The position numbers and the translations under genes were made by a program. Positions 1 to 14,114 of a stretch of 64,000 bases of DNA are shown here, in pieces. Each line of letters begins with the position of its first letter. Position 1 is the first letter of the stretch. Under the pieces are notes generated by a model, which was given only the letters and a program-made list of their open reading frames with translations, had not been told where the DNA came from and ran no database searches. This DNA comes from Powellomyces hirtus (lineage: Eukaryota > Chytridiomycota > Chytridiomycetes > Spizellomycetales > Powellomycetaceae), in the NCBI GenBank assembly GCA_025526995.1, contig JAHLKG010000012.1, positions 124,001-188,000 of the forward strand, given 5' to 3'.

Positions 1-2679
1 CAAGCGAAGTGCGAATATAGTCGGGCAACGACCCGCTTTCCCACATTGTAACCAGACATAGCGGAGTAGGTTTGGCCAGCGTGCGCTTGAGCGTAGGGCG
101 TGGCCGCCAGTACCTCCCGGCATTCCCTTCGAGACCGGTGGTACCGGGTAAGGTGTTCCAGAGCGGCGTGGTGGTGGTGGCCTGGTTACCCCACAAAGAG
201 AACCGGTTGCGGGGCCATGTCCAGACGACGTGCAGGCCCTTGAGTATTATGAGGATCAGCAGGACGAGGCGAAGAGTGCGGGTTGAGCGGAAGTTGATCC
301 GCCGTGGGCGTGACAAGGTGGGGAGTTTGAACGACATTTCTGAAAAAGCTGCCTATTTCGACGTGGAGAATGGGTGCGGCAGGCCAGACCGTCAGTGAAC
401 TGAAGTATAGGTCTATCCAGCAAGCTTTGACGGATACTGAAAAACGTGTCGTCCGTCGATTTCTCGCACTGGAATGACAGTGTGCAACTTTCCACTGCCC
501 GAGTCACAAGTGCACCTTTGGACGCTCAAGGGAAAAAAGTGCTAATGGAAAAAGGAGAGAAGGCGGAACGCCCACATTTGACACTTCAGCCGTTCACGTG
601 TCTCACGCTATACAGAGTCACATAAAGTCACACACGATCACCTGCTTACGCCTCTCACTGCGCCATATGTCTCTGCATCTCCGCCCTTCCATTTAACGAT
701 AGGAACGTTCGATTCTATGGTTCTATTCTTCTATTGAGAAGGAGATCGTTGTTTACAGACCATCTTACTGCTCTCACATCTTAAAGCCTCGTCTGAAACA
801 GACACTATGATCAACGATTCGGCTATAGAACGTGCACGGCAGACGTCGGATTCGTATTCTACAGCTTCTCGATGCAAGTTTCTAATAAAGTCCCACCAGT
901 TTCACAGACCTGCGTCTCACACGCGCCTTGGCCACATTCCTTCCTCGTTCCCAGAACCCACCAAACCTCACTCTCTCCCATCGCACGCTGCCCAGGACGC
1001 CCGACGTCATCGGCAGAGAAACTCCGCGTTTCTCCTCGGGTTCGGTCCCGGGCCTTTCTCTTTCCCTCCAGCGACATTCTCAATATTCTCTACGTGACCC
1101 CATCATCAATACCAAGATGAATGTTCTTGGCTAGATATGCGCTATTCCAAAAGATGACCGGTGCTTCAGATCGCACACGGGAGTGCCACTGCTGCTACGT
1201 GATTACAATTCCGAGTCCGACCCGCACCCGCAACAGCTATATTGTGAAGCATGCCTAGCGCAGGTTGAACCCAATCCTTTCCTTTGGTCATTTCTCTCAT
1301 CTCCAACACGCATTTGGAAAAAACTGCGTGGCAGACTACTCAAGGACTTGCTAGCACTTTCTGCAGAATTTCTTTTGCGACAAGTGCTGCATGCCCTTCC
1401 ATACATTCCTTCCCGTACCCGGAAGGTTTTTTCGATGGAATTTCCGTGCGCATCGTCCGAACATGTCAGCTTTGCTAATAGCATCAGAGAATTATTTGAT
1501 TGAACCGTGTGAACCGATGCCACTGGTTGAAAAAGAAACCAAATTCCTCTTTGAAACATATGCGCCGCACTGCGAATAGAACTGCTGGCGGGCGCGGCGA
1601 TGAGACGGGCTCCCCAATACCAACCAGTCACTTGCACATGCAATTTGTTATAGATTGCCCATATTCCAAACGGTGCTCGGATCAGAGAAATGCCCAAAAC
1701 AGGCGGTTACAGCATGGTCAGAGCTCAGAAGACCGTCGTGATAGATTGTCTCATCAAATCAGAGCACCGTTGTGAACACTAGCGAAACAAGACTACACTA
1801 GATGACCAGCTTCTGTGTCACGTAGCACACACACAAGAAATCGCAACCATCATGTCAGTGAGGATCAGAAAAATTCTTATCGTGCTGCCGACTGAGTATC
1901 AAAATGGAAACCCATGGGTCGAACTTCAGGCTAAGAATTTTTATGACCTCATAGACGTAGCGAAAGCATGCCGCGGTCATCAGGTCAACCCTACTTACTC
2001 ACAAATGTGCTTACCCACAACCGTGACAGTGCAGGGATCCCAGTCAGACGGAGCCCACTATCCTTCCTACTGGGTTGGAATATCCCAGAGGCGTAGTCTT
2101 CAACGGGAGGGAGGCGGCCGTAAAGCACGCCTCAAACAGCTCCCCACTTCCTGTTGGATAGAGGCTCTTCGTCTCATCAACCTGGGAAATGTGTGCGGCT
2201 AGTTTAGAAAACATAGCGTAGGTACAACAAACTTCATACAGATCCTGTCTGTAAACGAGAAGGGAAAGGAAAGCGCGATGGGTCAGTGATTTGCGATTCA
2301 CAAAGAGCAGAAAGTGGGTGTGTGTGTGTGTATGAGGAGCGGACACTTACAGAGTTGGTCGATGGAGAAAACAGAAGGGTATGCGCGAGGTGCCAGCTAT
2401 TTATACTCGCGAGACGGCCGTGAAAAAGTCGAAAAACATGCTGATTGGCTGAAGCGCAAGCCACAGCGCTGTGCCGCCGCCACGTCCAAAAGCTTTGCCA
2501 CCAGCCAAGAAACCAAGTGGCTAGCTGACTTGAACCGTCCAAGTCCAACCAGTCGAGCCAGCCACGCCACAACCAGTCCCGTGACCTTGACTGACTGATG
2601 AAGTCGGACACGCCTGGTTTGGGTCTCGCGTCTACCCAACTGTTAATATTTAACTACTCAACTATCTGCCCAACAGCGT
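1..2679. other. gene-poor stretch, no supported gene
   Basis: I see no reading frame here that resembles a known protein or that extends through plausible splice sites. The longest open frame (about 1203-1697, minus) is Cys/Ser-rich with no recognisable domain. A short GT microsatellite lies near 2314-2331. The last few hundred bases probably hold the promoter and leader of the kinesin gene that starts at 2680. Confidence 0.5.
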
Positions 2680-6116
<3,437 letters not shown>

Positions 6117-6594
6117 TGTGTGCGTCCAAGGAGGAGAGAGCAGAGAGTGTGCCGAGTGCAGTGAGCTCCTCTTGGAGGCGAAGGCCGCATAGGACTGGAC
6201 TGGACGGGACAGGAGATGCGATGCGATGCGATGCGATGATGGGAGTAGGTGATGGGATGGGACTCGACACGAGGGTCTTGGTATAATGGAATGGTAATTA
6301 AATCAAATTTTTATGCTGGATTGGAAAAAGAATACACCCAACATGACTCGCTGCCACCCAGAGTTTAAGTAGATGGTCATTGTATTCTCGTCGGGACACG
6401 GTCCGGGAATGATAGATAGGTGCACACGATACAGAAGGAACGAAACGAACGGCGCACGAGGGGAGGGGCGGGGGGCAGAATTTCACGCACGAGACAAAAA
6501 GCAGCGGGGAAGGAGAAAGAAGAAAAACCCCTCCCTCCCCACAGCCCACTCTTTGTTTCTCGCTCTACATGATTCATTTATGTTTTTTCTTTCT
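6117..6594. other. intergenic region between convergent genes
   Basis: This holds the 3' ends of the kinesin (+) and mS38 (-) genes. A run of about five GATGC units lies near 6216-6240. I see no coding signal. Confidence 0.5.
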
Positions 6595-7939
6595 CTATTC
6601 CTGTTTCTCACGCTGTACGCCGCCCTTTCGTCTGCGTTCCTTGTTGTAGCGCGTCGAATCGCGGACGTCCTTTCTCGCCTTTTTCCACTTGTGTTTCTTC
6701 ATTTTCATGCGGCGGCGTTTGAGGATGCTGATTGCGTGGACCGGGGCACGGCGGCGTCGTCTTCTTCTTGTTGGTGTTGGTGTGGTTGAGGAGGCGGTGG
6801 TGACTGGTGGAAGGGTGATGGAGACGATGGGTGCGGGCGGGTAGTGATGCTGAGGTTGCATTTTGTACGGCGGGATGGAGCCGACCTGGGACTGGCCGTA
6901 CTGGTAGGCGGGGCCCGAATTGTCCATCATTTGCTGGAACGTCATGCCGCAGTTGGCGTCTGCCGAGGCGTAGTAGGCGGCCAGGACGTCGGATTCTTCT
7001 TGGGTGATTTGGGCGCGGAGGGCGGCGGCGGCGCGGCTGGTTATTGGGGAGGTGAAGGCAGTGGTGGTGGTTGTTTTGGGGGTGGCGGTGGTGGTGGCGA
7101 GGATGGGTTCGGCGACGGAAGAAGGTAAGGGTTTGTTGATGCTCTTGTAGACCAAGTAATCGGCAATGGTGGGTGCGGCAGGTGCGGGTCGGTGTGGGAC
7201 GGCGGTGATGGTGTTTGGGAAAGAACCTGCGGGTGATGGGTTGGGGTGTGATAGTCGTGTTGTTGTTGTTGTTGTGGTGGTGGTGGTGGAGGGGAATGAG
7301 AAAGTGGACGCTGGCATCACAGCCGGGTCGATGGCGTTGTACAGCTTGTGGTGCGAGGGAGACAGGTACGGGGTGAATCCGTTAAAGATTTTGGCGTATT
7401 CATCATTGTAGCGGGCTACTTTTGGGAACGAGGATGGCAAAGCGAGGAAGATGAGAAAAAACAGCGAGGGGGAAAAGGAAAGCGACTGGGTGGTGGGGGG
7501 GTTCCGTTAAACACAACTCACCGATATCCCTCCTAGTCTGTTCCTGGGCGTGCTGGGCCACCTCTCTCCCGACTCTTTTCGCGGTGCTCAGATCGGTTTC
7601 GTTGACTAGAGGGCGGTGGGTGGCAAAAAAGGCCGAGAGGGCGAGTTCGCGGTCTTTGCGGTTGGCGGCGAGGTGGGTGAGGTTGAGTTTGCGTTTGGGT
7701 TTTGTGACGGCAGAGGAGGAGGAGGAGGTTTCTTTTGAAACGGCGGTGGTAGTGGTAGTGGTAGTGGTGGTGCTGGTTGTGGCCGTGGTGGGCGGTTGAG
7801 TGGGAGTGGGGGGAGGAGGAGGAGTGTTGCCTTTGCCGCTGTTGGTAAAGGAGCGGCTGCTGATGAGGAGGAGGAGGGGTGTTGGTGTTGGTGGTTGGGG
7901 ACGGCGTAAGCGGACGAGGGTGTGGGGGCGGCGGAACAT
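6595..7939 (-). CDS. mitochondrial small-subunit ribosomal protein mS38 (Cox24/AURKAIP1 family)
   Basis: Two exons, 7522-7939 and 6595-7418, join in phase 1 to give about 413 aa. The N-terminus is rich in Arg, Leu and Ser with no acidic residues, as in a mitochondrial presequence. The diagnostic part is the C-terminal basic block ISILKRRRMKMKKHKWKK followed by ARKDVR, the mS38/DUF1713 signature that threads into the small-subunit rRNA. Yeast Cox24 is only about 110 aa, so this protein is much longer. The extra length is Thr/Pro-rich low complexity plus a middle region (RYNDEYAKIFNGFTPYL) that I do not recognise. The gene is divergent from bL28m, another mitoribosomal protein, suggesting joint control. 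Confidence 0.82.
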
Positions 7940-8682
7940 GGTGGTCGGCGAAAGACACTATAGACCACACTACTCTATCGTTCAGTTTGTCTAATCCAAC
8001 AATGGCGAGAACAGATGTTGTTGCGAGATGGAACGAGGAGACATGTGCGTCCGGGGGTCAATGGGGAAACAGGGGAAGGGCGGTTGTTGTTGCCATGGCG
8101 CCAGAGGGATAGACTGGATGGATAGAACTAGTGCCAAGTGGGAAGCGAGTCAGTCAGTCAGTCAGTCAGTCAGTCAGTCAGTCAGTCATTCCTGTCTCTC
8201 TTTTTAGTCAGTCAGTCATCTCATCTCATCTCGCTCTCTGTCTGTCTGTCTGAGTCCAGTCGTGTCTCTCAAATCTATCCATCATCATCATCCTATCATA
8301 TCATATCATATCGATGCTCTTGGAGTCAGTCAAGTCAATAATGAGTCAGTCAAGTCAGTCCACAGAAAGGGAATGAGTTGCTACATCTATCCACCATCCC
8401 ATCATTCTACTCATTAGTGATACTACATCTGGATGGCCTTCTCTCTCTCTCTCTCACGTGCACTCATGGATTGACTTGACGCCGCTCCTCACGTGATGAG
8501 TGCCATTGAGTAGTCATTAGCTTACATTGTTACCGTGGGAACACAACAACCCAAGGCGACTCAACCCACCACCACTGCAGTATGATAAGATAGTGGGAGT
8601 GCGCTGGCAACGAGTACGTCTGTCTCTGTTGGGAACTCTTCCTGCCCACAGCCTATTCGTCGCCGTCGCCGTCGCCATCGCC
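7940..8682. promoter_or_regulatory. divergent promoter region of two mitoribosomal genes, rich in microsatellites
   Basis: The spacer lies between the starts of mS38 (-) and bL28m (+). It contains an (AGTC)n run at about 8147-8188, (TCTG)n near 8237-8252, a TCATA repeat near 8295-8312 and a CT run near 8440-8456. The promoter role is inferred from gene orientation only; no specific factor site is claimed. Confidence 0.45.
8147..8188. repeat. (AGTC)n tetranucleotide microsatellite
   Basis: About ten perfect tandem AGTC units are read directly from the sequence. Confidence 0.9.
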
Positions 8683-9225
8683 ATGCCTATGCAATTCCCT
8701 CTCAAAATATGGCAACTCGCTAGAGACGTCGCCGCAAAGGGCCCCCTCGCTGACCCTCGCCGCTTGGGGCTCATCCCCCACGACCTCAAACCCCACCGCC
8801 GCATCATCCCCACTTTCCTGCACGGCAAGAGAATTACCTTTGGCGACAACATCTCCGACAAGGGGTCCAACCGCACCCGTCGCGCCTACCTCCCAAACGT
8901 CATCTACCACTCCCTCTACTCGCGCGCCCTCGACATGAACATCTGGTGCCGCCTCTCGGCCCACGCTCTCCGCGAAATCGACGCCGCCGGCGGATTCGAT
9001 GAATATGTCTTGCGAGTCGATACCAAGTACTTGAACGACTGTCGCGTCGCACAGATGTACAAGCGCCGCATCGCAGACGTCATGGACAGGGGAAAGAGGG
9101 ACGCCTTGAGAGGTGACATGGAGAAATTGGTCGCCGAAAAGTATGGGCCCGAGTATCTCGACCAGCTGAAGCAATCCCACGCCCTTTTTGACAAGGCCGT
9201 CGACAAGCGGAGACCAGTCGTCTAA
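8683..9225 (+). CDS. mitochondrial large-subunit ribosomal protein bL28m
   Basis: This is a single exon of 180 aa. Residues about 45-100 (LHGKRITFGDNISDK, then NRTRRAYLPNV) match the ribosomal L28 fold: a basic GK...GN(N/I)(V/S)S segment followed by the R-T-R-R-x-(F/Y)-x-PN strand that contacts large-subunit rRNA. The C-terminal half is helical and charged, as in fungal bL28m (yeast Mrpl24). The frame stays open upstream to 8527, but the ATG at 8683 (MPMQFPLKIWQLARD) begins the part that looks conserved. The extra upstream residues are compositionally unlike it. Confidence 0.88.
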   Translation: MPMQFPLKIWQLARDVAAKGPLADPRRLGLIPHDLKPHRRIIPTFLHGKRITFGDNISDKGSNRTRRAYLPNVIYHSLYSRALDMNIWCRLSAHALREIDAAGGFDEYVLRVDTKYLNDCRVAQMYKRRIADVMDRGKRDALRGDMEKLVAEKYGPEYLDQLKQSHALFDKAVDKRRPVV

Positions 9226-9309
9226 GACCGAGGCCGAGCGGAGCGAGGGCCTCCGAGCGAAGCGAGACCGAAACCGGGCGAAGCGAGACCGAGCGAAGCG
9301 AGGAGTGGA

Positions 9310-9403
9310 GACATGCGGGAAGCTGGACAGAGCGCATGTGTGTTTTGCGTGCAGTAGAGACATGAGGGAAGCTGGACAGAGCGCATGTGTGCTTTGCGTG
9401 CAG
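9310..9403. repeat. two-copy direct repeat, unit about 47 bp
   Basis: Both copies contain GGAAGCTGGACAGAGCGCAT followed by GTGTG and the same downstream bases, differing at about two positions. They abut each other. Confidence 0.85.
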
Positions 9404-9600
9404 TCGCAAGTATGGCGGAGGGACTCGGAATGAGGAAGAGATCCGAAATTCATGTATATTTAATTCTCAATTCACATCATTAGAAGCTAGTGACACTTGG
9501 CAGCAAAGCTTAAAGAGTGGTCTAGAATGGGAGACCTCGTCATATACCGCCAACTCTGGTGTATTTCTACAGATATTCTGGCTTAGAACTATGGCTTTTG

Positions 9601-9653
9601 TCTCTCTGTCTGTCTGTCTGTCTGTCTGGCTGTCTGTCTGGCTGTCTGTCTGG
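9601..9653. repeat. (TCTG)n microsatellite with interruptions
   Basis: Tandem TCTG units are interrupted twice by GGC. They lie downstream of the CFAP97-domain gene. Confidence 0.9.
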
Positions 9654-9715
9654 GGGGAAAGCTCCAACACCCTAGTCGGTTTGCTCTGTGCATGTCCCTT
9701 TCGTAGTCCGCTTTT

Positions 9716-12052
9716 CTACACTGCCTGAATCGCCGCCATCGGCACCTGCACAGGCGATACCTCTCTCTCCAACTCATGCGTCGACCTACTCTTGATCCTG
9801 GGCAAAAGCGGGGGGCTTGCGGGCGCGGACCCCGGTTTCGACAACAAGGCCTTGTCCGTCTCCGCAACCGGCAACTTCGGGCTACTCGCTCTCGCCGCTT
9901 TCGCTTCTTTTGCCGCCTTGACCTGCTCCTCTCGCGCCGCCGCCTCCCTCAACTGCCGCTTGCGCTCCCGCTCCATCTTCTCCCGCGTCTCGTGCGCAAC
10001 CGCGCCGGTCATCGAAGGGGTCGTCCAGTCCCGCACGATCTCTTCCCGGCGCGCTGAACCCAGTGCTGGATCGTGCGCGTTCATGTGCGTGCGTGTCAGG
10101 AGGGTGTAGATTTTTTCCTGGGCTTGGAACCGCGTTGGGTACGCTGCCATGTTGCAGAGGTAGTGCAGGTTTTGCCGGCGGGACGCGAGGTGTTCCCCGT
10201 GCGGGTAGAAAGAGGTGCGCGCTTCAAGGCGGGCAAGAATGGCCTAGGCGGAATGTGGAAGGGAGGTTGGATGTGAGAATCAACAGACGGTTGTGATTGT
10301 ATGCTGGTTTGGGGGGGGGGGGGGGGGGCATTTTCTTTCTGACGCTCTTACCAAATTGTCCTTGTCAATCTGAGCGCAGTCGCGAGCCCGCTTGCCTGCA
10401 TGCAAGCTGTGGGCAAACCGCATGGGGCTGGGCACCTGGTCGTACTGCTTCCTTTCCATTTTCATGATCCCGGCCATCTTTTCCAAGAGGATGTCGTTGT
10501 CGCGGTCAATCTGCGCTTGGCGTTCTAGAAAAAAAACCGGCAAAAAAGGTGAATCAATGAAACGAGAGAGAGAGCCTTTTTCAACACTTCCCTTGTGTTT
10601 GATCGCCCGTTTCTTTTACACCACAGTGCTTTCTCACTTACCCATCGCCAACTGCACCGTCTTCTTTTTATTCTCCAAATGGCTGTACGTCCTCGGTGCG
10701 CTCGTATCAATCGTGCTTCTCACCGTCTCCAGCTTTCTCGCATGGATCTTACGGTCCACCGCATCCCATTTGGCACCGACGAGTTTGTTGGTCGTCGGAT
10801 GGAGGTTGTGGAAATGACGGTGGGCGTACGCGTCGGCCGCCGCCGGGGTGGCGCCACTGTTGTTGTCGTCGTCGTTGTCACGCGTACGAGTAGTGTGGCG
10901 GCGGTGTTGAGACTGGGACCGTTGTTTTTGTTGGCGGGAGAGAGCTGCCCGCTCAGACTCGTACGTGGCGGCGTCGGCGGACAGTTGCGCCATTTTGGCT
11001 TGGTGTGTTGCGAAAGAGTCGGAGGAGGAGGCGGTGGGTTGCTTCTTTTGTTTGGCAGCGGCTGTGCGGGCTTTGGCGGCAGCTTTTTGTTTCCTCGCAG
11101 CGGCGGCAGTGTCGGCATCCCCATCAGCAGCTTTAGCAATCTCGTTCGCCTTCTTCCCACCCGTTTGCCTTCCCGCTCGTTTCTGCTTCCCGTAATCATC
11201 ACCCTGCTGCACAATATTACTCACCGCGCCTTTTCCCGTCGCATTCTCCACCAACGCAACTTCCTCCCCGCTCGGGACCCCGCGGACCGGATCGCCGTCA
11301 TGCACGACGATGGGGACGGTCGTGCTGGTATCCACCGCCACAACTACGACAGTCGTCGCTTTCTTATCTTTATCCTTGCTGTTACTGTGCGGCGGCGCTG
11401 CTGTCTCCTTTTGCCGCTTGACGATGGGAGCACCTACAGTCGCGGGATGCTTTTTGTTGCTTTTTTTGATGATGGCGGCCGTGTGCGTGGCCTTGACTGA
11501 CGAAGACGGGGTGGTGGTGGTGGTTGCGCCGCCGCCGCCGCCGCCGCCAGCGTTTGCGCTCGGAGGTTCGGTTTCGTCTTGTTCTTTGATAGCTGCGGGT
11601 GCCGCGGCTGCTGTGGGGACGACAGCGGGTGGAGCGTCATGCACGTCCATTGTGGTGGACCACATGATGTTTTCCATGGGGACGGCTGGGCCGGCGGTCG
11701 GGGGTTTAGGATTTGCGGCGGGGTCAGCAGTAGTAGCATCGCCTTGTTGCTGACCCGCTTGCTGCTTTTCACCCTCCCCATCCACTTTCTTCCCCAACCA
11801 CCCCCCGGGCATCCCCGCCTTCGCCGCCGCGTCTTCATTCTCTACCGCAGTCACAGTCGCGTTACCTCCTCCACCCTTGGCGTTCGCAGCCGCATCCCCG
11901 TTCTCCGCACCCCCCTCTTCTTCCTCCGTGACCGCACTCGGCACCCCAACCGCACCGGGCGCCGCGGCGGCGGCATCATGGATCTCGAGACTCGTGGTCC
12001 ACATGATATTCTCCATCCCCGGTTGAGGCGGCTCGGGCTGTGGATCGGCCAT
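9716..12052 (-). CDS. CFAP97-domain protein (CFAP97D/Hemingway type), cilium-associated
   Basis: Exons 10642-12052, 10352-10524 and 9716-10243 join in frame to about 703 aa. Across the first splice junction the protein reads TYSHLENKKKTVQLAMERQA, then QIDRDNDILLEKMAGIMK. This is the CFAP97 domain core ((S/P)HL..K..QLE.ER...I.RDN..LL.KM..I). The family is needed for motile flagella in animals and is normally lost in fungi without zoospores. The first 400 residues are low complexity (Ala, Gly, Thr, Lys). They contain two copies of a short motif: MENIMWTTSLEIHDA near the start and MENIMWSTTMDVHDA about 115 residues later. The last exon is basic and probably coiled coil. A start at 12106 would add 18 residues; 12052 is chosen because it leads directly into the motif region. 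Confidence 0.8.
10311..10328. repeat. 18-nt G homopolymer (poly-C in the gene's sense)
   Basis: The run lies in the last intron (10244-10351) of the CFAP97-domain gene. On the coding strand it reads as a C tract well upstream of the acceptor. Confidence 0.9.
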
Positions 12053-13335
12053 TTGTGGGGGCGAAAAATACAATGGGGCGTGTTTTGCTTTTGGGTCAAC
12101 GTGCAAAAAAAAAAAAATGTGGGGTTTTTCTTTGTCAAAAGTGAGAAAGTTGGGATTTGATTGGGATCAAGGTGAGGCGGTGTGGGTGTGGGGAGACGGC
12201 AGAATAACAGCAAAAACCACCCCTCGGCGTCCAAGTTCTTGTAATCGCGCGATCGTTTATGATAGAAAAGCAATGTTTTCGGCGCTGGTGCATGTACAAA
12301 AGGCAAGGAGGGAGGCACGAAAGAGCGAGCAAAAAAAATCCCACCAAAAGGCCAGGTGGTTTATTCAGCGACCAAAAAAAACCCCGTTTTTTCGGAGATA
12401 TACCATCTACATGTGCGCATATTTCCCCGGGGGCAGCCTCCAAAAGCCACCACGGAGGGACAAGGTGATGATGACGACGACCACCACAAATGTCCCAGGC
12501 GAACAATATGGATGGCGTAGCCCGCGCGGCTTTGGCCGACGAACGCCGCACTCCATGTTGCGGGGTCGGAGATTTAACGATATTTAGGTAGAATCGCGGG
12601 TGCACGGATTGCGTAATCTCGCGTACACGGGCACTGTATTCAACCATAATCCCTCATTTGTCCGTGTCCAAAAACGCAAACCTGTGCCCACCTCTGTTGC
12701 TGTCGCGATGGATACTGTTGCTGCTGAGCATGAGGGGGAGCTGCATGCAGCGGCGAATAGAAGGTGAATATCTTGAGTTGCCACAACGTTCTTTGCTTTG
12801 GCTGCCACTCCTCCTGGTAATACAGCATTTCATTATAAATTCATGTTTAAGACTTCAAGAACTGGTTAATCTCATCTTTGTGCATTTACACACAGCTGCA
12901 TCACTGTTTGGCATGAAAGAGAACGAGCAAACAGTCAAGAAGGCCATACCAGCAGTTTGGTTTGAATTTGGCCATTTCTCTGCAAAGTATATTCACCTGT
13001 ATTTGCTGAACTCCTCAATATTGATGGGGAGAGGGCATAAGTTTCTTATCTCTCCACGCCACGCATTTCACATTACCCAAGCACAAAGCCCCATTTTTAA
13101 TTATATTCTAGGTGCGAGGCAGTTTCTCAACTTTGGCAAGATGAGGCCAGGAGTGATGTTTTGAAGGCTATTTACATGGTGACATACAAAGAATAGAACT
13201 CGTGAGAGGATATAAACAAACTACTATCTGTCACAAAACCGGGGTTTGAGTACGCCCATCAAGATGTACTTCCAGAGATTCGCCGCGCTACAGTGGGGGT
13301 TATGTGGCGCGGTAGGATTTCTGCCCCACCCTTTT
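12053..13335. other. intergenic region, no supported gene
   Basis: This is upstream of the CFAP97 gene and downstream of the ABM gene. Base composition becomes AT-richer from about 12600. Short open frames occur on both strands (12658-13164 plus, 12640-12828 minus) but none shows a family signature or clean splice continuation. A small intron-rich gene on the minus strand near 12640-12830 cannot be excluded. Confidence 0.4.
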
Positions 13336-13647
13336 TCAAATCCTCGCCTTCAACTCTGCCCCGCCCTCAATCCCATTCCATTTCCCAATGTCCAAACCAG
13401 CAGCATACGGTTTGATGCGCTCCATGAACGCCGCGTAGAAGGGGTTGGCGAGATGCGTCTGGAGCGCAGCGGGGTTATCGTAGACTTCGACAATGAGGAA
13501 ATCGGTGGGGACGTCGGCGGATTGATGCACCAGCCAGGCTTGCGTGCCCGCGTCGCGGACGTACACGTTGGAGGCCTCGGCGAGCAACGCCCGCACTTGC
13601 GCGACGGAGGAGGGGTTGGCTTTGATGGAGGCGGTTATGGTGAACAT
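13336..13647 (-). CDS. small antibiotic-biosynthesis-monooxygenase (ABM) fold protein
   Basis: A single exon of 103 aa beginning MFTITASIKANPSSVAQVRA. The pattern is beta-strand (FTITASIKA), helix with an alanine-rich LLAEAS segment, strand with AWLVHQS, strand FLIVEVYDN, then a helix with HLANPFYAAFMERIKPY. That is the dimeric alpha-beta barrel of the ABM family (YgiN-like quinol monooxygenases and relatives), at the usual length of about 95-110 aa. These proteins act without metal or cofactor on small aromatic or quinone substrates. The actual substrate cannot be inferred. A dehydrogenase gene lies just upstream in the same orientation, which may or may not be functionally linked. The frame is open upstream to 14055, but only this ATG starts the domain. 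Confidence 0.82.
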   Translation of the reverse strand: MFTITASIKANPSSVAQVRALLAEASNVYVRDAGTQAWLVHQSADVPTDFLIVEVYDNPAALQTHLANPFYAAFMERIKPYAAGLDIGKWNGIEGGAELKARI

Positions 13648-14114
13648 TTTGTTTTTGTTTGGGAGGTGGAGGTTTGGGGTGTTTTTGGTGAAATGGGGAA
13701 TTGGCGGTGGGCTAAACTCACCTTTTATATTGGACAAGCTGATGGGACGCGCGGCGCGTCGGGTCTTGAATTTGACCGCGTATTCCCTTCCCATCATCCA
13801 TGACAAATTGCTCAGAAATCGATTGCAGATGTTTGTTTGTTCATTTTTTGCGTTATGATGTGTCAAGTATTTTCTGTAAAACCCGTCCGCCAATCCAAAT
13901 ATCCTCAAGCACGATATGGTGGATTGAACAAGTAGAGAACCAGGCGCAGGACCTCTTTTCGATGAATACATGATATACAAACAACCAAGGGAACTCGGCC
14001 TGGATGGCCACTCTCCATCCAAAGCCAACCAACCTCTTGCTATGGACACATGCAATCGTGAGTCTGAGCGCCAGTCGCCAGTGGTGGTTCGCCACCACTC
14101 TCAGCCAACCCTCC
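13648..14114. other. intergenic region
   Basis: This separates the 3' end of the dehydrogenase gene from the ABM gene and should contain the ABM promoter. The long upstream extension of the ABM frame through this stretch has no similarity that I recognise. Confidence 0.4.

Larger units (their letters stand above)
9226..9715. other. intergenic region with duplications and a TCTG microsatellite
   Basis: After bL28m there are repeated CGAGCGAAGCGAGA units (9235-9305), then a direct tandem duplication of about 47 bp (about 9310-9355 and 9357-9403), then a (TCTG)n tract at about 9601-9653. No gene is visible. Confidence 0.6.

Noticed and set aside
1203..1697. 164-codon minus-strand frame
   Set aside because: Composition is random-like (Ser/Cys/Arg), with no domain and no splice continuation.
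10595..11500. 301-codon plus-strand frame
   Set aside because: It is antisense to the first exon and intron of the CFAP97-domain gene and is Arg/Gly/Val-rich, as expected from reading Ala/Thr codons backwards.
12658..13164. 168-codon plus-strand frame
   Set aside because: AT-rich, hydrophobic and without a family signature. Probably chance, although the stretch is not fully explained.
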